NCBI GenBank assembly: GCA_030019105.1
Contig: JASEGY010000073.1
Span: forward strand, 1-7,582
Reading direction: 5' to 3'
Source of the DNA: a bacterium
GTDB lineage: Bacteria; UBA9089; JASEGY01
Length of the DNA: 7,582 nt
The notes under the pieces were generated by a model. That model was not told the origin of the DNA. It did no database searches and saw only the letters and a program-made list of their open reading frames with translations. The translations under genes and the position numbers were made by a program. Of the stretch, positions 6,109 to 7,582 are shown in pieces (positions within the stretch are counted from its first letter, which is position 1; every line of letters starts with the position of its first letter).

Positions 6109-7431
6109 CTACATTACGCTACAGAGCCATTTGAAATCAGGGTCGGAAGTGATTTCAAACTCTATCCTCATTAGAAAAAAAGGCCATTCGTCCGGCTTGA
6201 TCTTTCCATTTAACCGCACCCAGTCTTTTTCAGTGGTAATAATGGCCTCAGCTTTTTTCTCTCGAAAAAGGGAGATGATCCGGTCTATATCTGATCCCTG
6301 GTAAGCATGGTGGTCAGGGAAACTGATGGCGGATACCTCAGCGGCCCCTAACTTGCTTAAGGTAGACTCAAAGTGTTCAGGGACGGCAATACTTGAAATG
6401 GCCAGAATATTTCTGCCATTGATCATCTCCAGATCATAGCTTTTGCCGCTCAGGTCCAATAAATCCACCGGACGATGGATGGCTTCCAGGATAGGGGCTT
6501 GTGGATTGATTCGGTTTAAGATGTTAATCAATTGCGGATTGCGGATTGCGGATTGCGGATTGTTCCGATTTTGGATTTCGGATTTTGGATTGCGGATTGT
6601 TCCGATTTTGGATTTCGGATTGGTTTGATTGCTTGATTCCGCAATCCGCAATCCGCAATCCGCAATCCGCAATCCGCAATCCGCAATCTGGGTCAGGATG
6701 AAGTAATCCGCGCGTCTAAGGGATAGAAGACCCTCCCGAAGGATGCCCCGCGGAAGCAAATATCCGTTACCAAAAGGATTTAGACTATTTATAAGAACCA
6801 CGTCTAAATCACGATAAATACGGCGGTGAGAGAATCCGTCATCAAGGATAATGATTTGGGCCCCAAAGTTCGATATCGCCAGACGACCGGTTTTAATCCG
6901 ATCGCTGCCCACGATAACAGGAACAGCCGGAAGCTTCCGGGCCATTAAATATGGTTCGTCACCACTTTCATCCGGGCTTAAGAGGATACGCTCGCCATCA
7001 GAAACAATACCGGCGCTATGCTCACAACTGCCTTTGTATCCCCTGGAAAGAATAACCACTCGCTTGCCCCTCTTGACTAACTCCCTGGTGATGGTAATTA
7101 CGGCCGGGGTCTTTCCTGTCCCCCCCACGGTGATATTACCAATACTGATGACCTTTGCGGATTGCGGATTGTTCCGATTTCCGATTTCGGATTGCGGATT
7201 GCGGATTGCGGATTGCGGACTCTGGATTTCGGATTTCGGATTGCGGATTTCGGAGTGACCTTTGCCGCATTCTTCCTCCAGGCGATGGGTCTTGAAGATG
7301 CCCTTATCATAGAGAAAGGACCTAAGAGAGACAACACCCCCATATATCCGGGACAGTAACAGGAGAAAAAAATGGATGGGAGAATTTCCCCCATCCTGGG
7401 CTTCAAATAAGTTTCGAGTTTCGAGTTTCAA
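6109..7431 (-). CDS. lpxK: tetraacyldisaccharide 4'-kinase LpxK with two repeat-derived insertions
   Basis: LpxK phosphorylates the 4' position of the lipid A disaccharide at the inner face of the cytoplasmic membrane. Signatures are the hydrophobic N-terminal segment (21-41), VISIGNITVGGTGKTP with the P-loop (94-109), VVILSRGYKG (125-134), IIILDDGFSHRRIYRDLDVVLIN (193-215), FPDHHAY (371-377) and TTEKDW (399-404). It has 440 residues against about 330 in E. coli; the excess is mostly repeat peptide at about 60-93 (NPQSAIR-type, before the P-loop) and 249-300 (IADCGLR then NPQSAIR-type, after ADYFILTQ). Both keep the frame and avoid the visible motifs. The start is TTG at 7431, with GAGGAG five bases upstream and no in-frame ATG near it. 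The first residues come from a GAAACTC heptamer repeat. Activity with these loops is plausible but not proven. Confidence 0.93.
   Translation of the reverse strand: MKLETRNLFEAQDGGNSPIHFFLLLLSRIYGGVVSLRSFLYDKGIFKTHRLEEECGKGHSEIRNPKSEIQSPQSAIRNPQSEIGNRNNPQSAKVISIGNITVGGTGKTPAVITITRELVKRGKRVVILSRGYKGSCEHSAGIVSDGERILLSPDESGDEPYLMARKLPAVPVIVGSDRIKTGRLAISNFGAQIIILDDGFSHRRIYRDLDVVLINSLNPFGNGYLLPRGILREGLLSLRRADYFILTQIADCGLRIADCGLRIAESSNQTNPKSKIGTIRNPKSEIQNRNNPQSAIRNPQLINILNRINPQAPILEAIHRPVDLLDLSGKSYDLEMINGRNILAISSIAVPEHFESTLSKLGAAEVSAISFPDHHAYQGSDIDRIISLFREKKAEAIITTEKDWVRLNGKIKPDEWPFFLMRIEFEITSDPDFKWLCSVM
6534..6687. repeat. heptamer repeat array with inverted arms inside lpxK
   Basis: Four GCGGATT units (6534-6561) are followed by variant units and then seven CCGCAAT units in the opposite orientation (6639-6687). 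The arms can pair over about 30 bp, a large hairpin in coding DNA. A 30-bp direct repeat occurs at 6555-6584 and 6592-6621. In the lpxK frame the array encodes residues of about 249-300. Confidence 0.92.
7157..7254. repeat. second heptamer repeat array inside lpxK
   Basis: About 98 bp of GCGGATT units mixed with TTCGGATT and related variants, all in one orientation. In lpxK it encodes roughly residues 60-93, directly before the VISIGN strand of the P-loop, where other LpxK proteins have only a short linker. Confidence 0.9.
7411..7431. repeat. GAAACTC heptamer repeat at the lpxK start
   Basis: Three 7-bp units (plus-strand reading GTTTCGA, GTTTCGA, GTTTCAA) cover the proposed TTG start and the next codons of lpxK. 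The repeat therefore supplies both the start codon and the first seven residues (LKLETRN, initiator read as Met). Confidence 0.75.
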
Positions 7432-7580
7432 GTCTTCTCCTCGTGGCCTTGATCATTGTTTCGACCACGGAACTGTAGGGTGGGCTTTGCCCACCGATTC
7501 TTATCCGCAGCCAATACTTTCGGTGGGCAATGCCCCACTGCCATTAAGTTAAGCCGAAGCTTTTGAAACACAATAGGTTG
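7428..7580 (-). CDS. possible 3' tail of an upstream gene overlapping the lpxK start
   Basis: One minus-strand frame is open from the right edge for 50 codons and ends at a TGA (7428-7430) that overlaps the TTG start of lpxK (TTGA). Such an overlap would fit a translationally coupled operon. However, the last 30 or so codons run through palindromic repeats (reading ...FRGRNNDQGHEEKT), so the open frame may be chance. No family is recognisable. Confidence 0.25.
   Translation of the reverse strand, partial: QPIVFQKLRLNLMAVGHCPPKVLAADKNRWAKPTLQFRGRNNDQGHEEKT
7445..7467. repeat. third copy of the 23-bp dispersed repeat
   Basis: It matches the outer arm at 2845-2867 at 21 of 23 positions, with shared core GGCCTTGATCAT and GTTTCG. 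In both places it lies in the leader or upstream region of a minus-strand gene. Confidence 0.8.
7479..7536. repeat. GGTGGGC/GCCCACC palindromes upstream of lpxK
   Basis: GGTGGGC-TTT-GCCCACC (7479-7495) is a perfect 7-bp hairpin. GCCCACCGA (7489-7497) can instead pair with TCGGTGGGC (7520-7528), also perfectly, and GTGGGCA then faces TGCCC (7524-7536). No T-run follows on either strand, so these do not look like terminators. The remainder, to 7582, shows nothing else I can name. Confidence 0.65.
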
Positions 7581-7582
7581 GC

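Noticed and set aside
6058..6174. A 38-codon plus-strand ORF with an excellent AGGAGG before its ATG
   Set aside because: It lies antisense to a near-consensus minus-strand promoter and to the lpxK 3' end, and its translation resembles no protein I know. The SD-like bases are the promoter spacer read backwards.
6534..7254. CRISPR-like array
   Set aside because: The units are 7 bp without unique spacers of regular length, and they occur in both orientations inside lpxK.
6443..7359. Several plus-strand and alternative-frame ORFs with IADCGLR or IRNPQS peptides
   Set aside because: They are open only because the heptamer repeat lacks stops in every frame; lpxK on the minus strand explains the region.

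Overview
The window looks like chromosomal DNA of a lipopolysaccharide-making (diderm) bacterium: it carries lpxK of lipid A synthesis, and all three promoters I can read are sigma70-like (TTGACN, 17 bp, TATAAT-type). The genus cannot be read from the sequence. A large regulatory-type CHAT/STAND protein and many short palindromic and heptameric repeats, both between and inside genes, are typical of large, repeat-rich genomes, often known only from environmental assemblies; that placement is inference.

Layout. Positions 1-2746 (minus) hold most of a CHAT protease / NB-ARC-type ATPase / TPR protein that runs off the left edge. Its reading frame breaks once at a six-A run (2273-2278), and a perfect palindrome (2435-2465) lies inside it. 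Positions 2747-3287 form a divergent intergenic region: a minus promoter (2960-2988) for the CHAT gene, a plus promoter (3069-3097) for the next gene, a block of palindromes, a GAAAAG hexamer array and a hairpin-rich leader. Positions 3288-4616 (plus) encode an AAA_14/DUF4143 ATPase with PD-(D/E)XK-like residues, in visibly AT-richer DNA. Positions 4661-5509 (minus) encode a class IV PLP aminotransferase, convergent with the ATPase gene. Positions 5530-6032 hold two nested, MITE-like elements, each with 14-bp inverted ends starting 5'-GTA and flanked by an 8-bp direct repeat. Removing the outer one joins a minus promoter (6037-6065) to the aminotransferase ribosome-binding site with a leader of about 26 nt. 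Positions 6109-7431 (minus) encode LpxK, enlarged by two in-frame insertions of a 7-bp repeat and apparently starting at a TTG inside a third heptamer repeat. Positions 7432-7582 are palindromic repeat DNA, possibly overlapping the 3' tail of an upstream gene.

How the parts relate. LpxK and the aminotransferase are housekeeping-type genes on the same strand, but the aminotransferase has its own promoter. The CHAT-STAND gene and the AAA_14/DUF4143 gene are divergent accessory genes; a defence or signalling role for the CHAT protein is inferred from the architecture only. The strongest new signal is the repeat biology: nested elements with matching end and target-duplication lengths, and a heptamer repeat that has no stop codon in any frame and sits in frame inside an essential-type enzyme.
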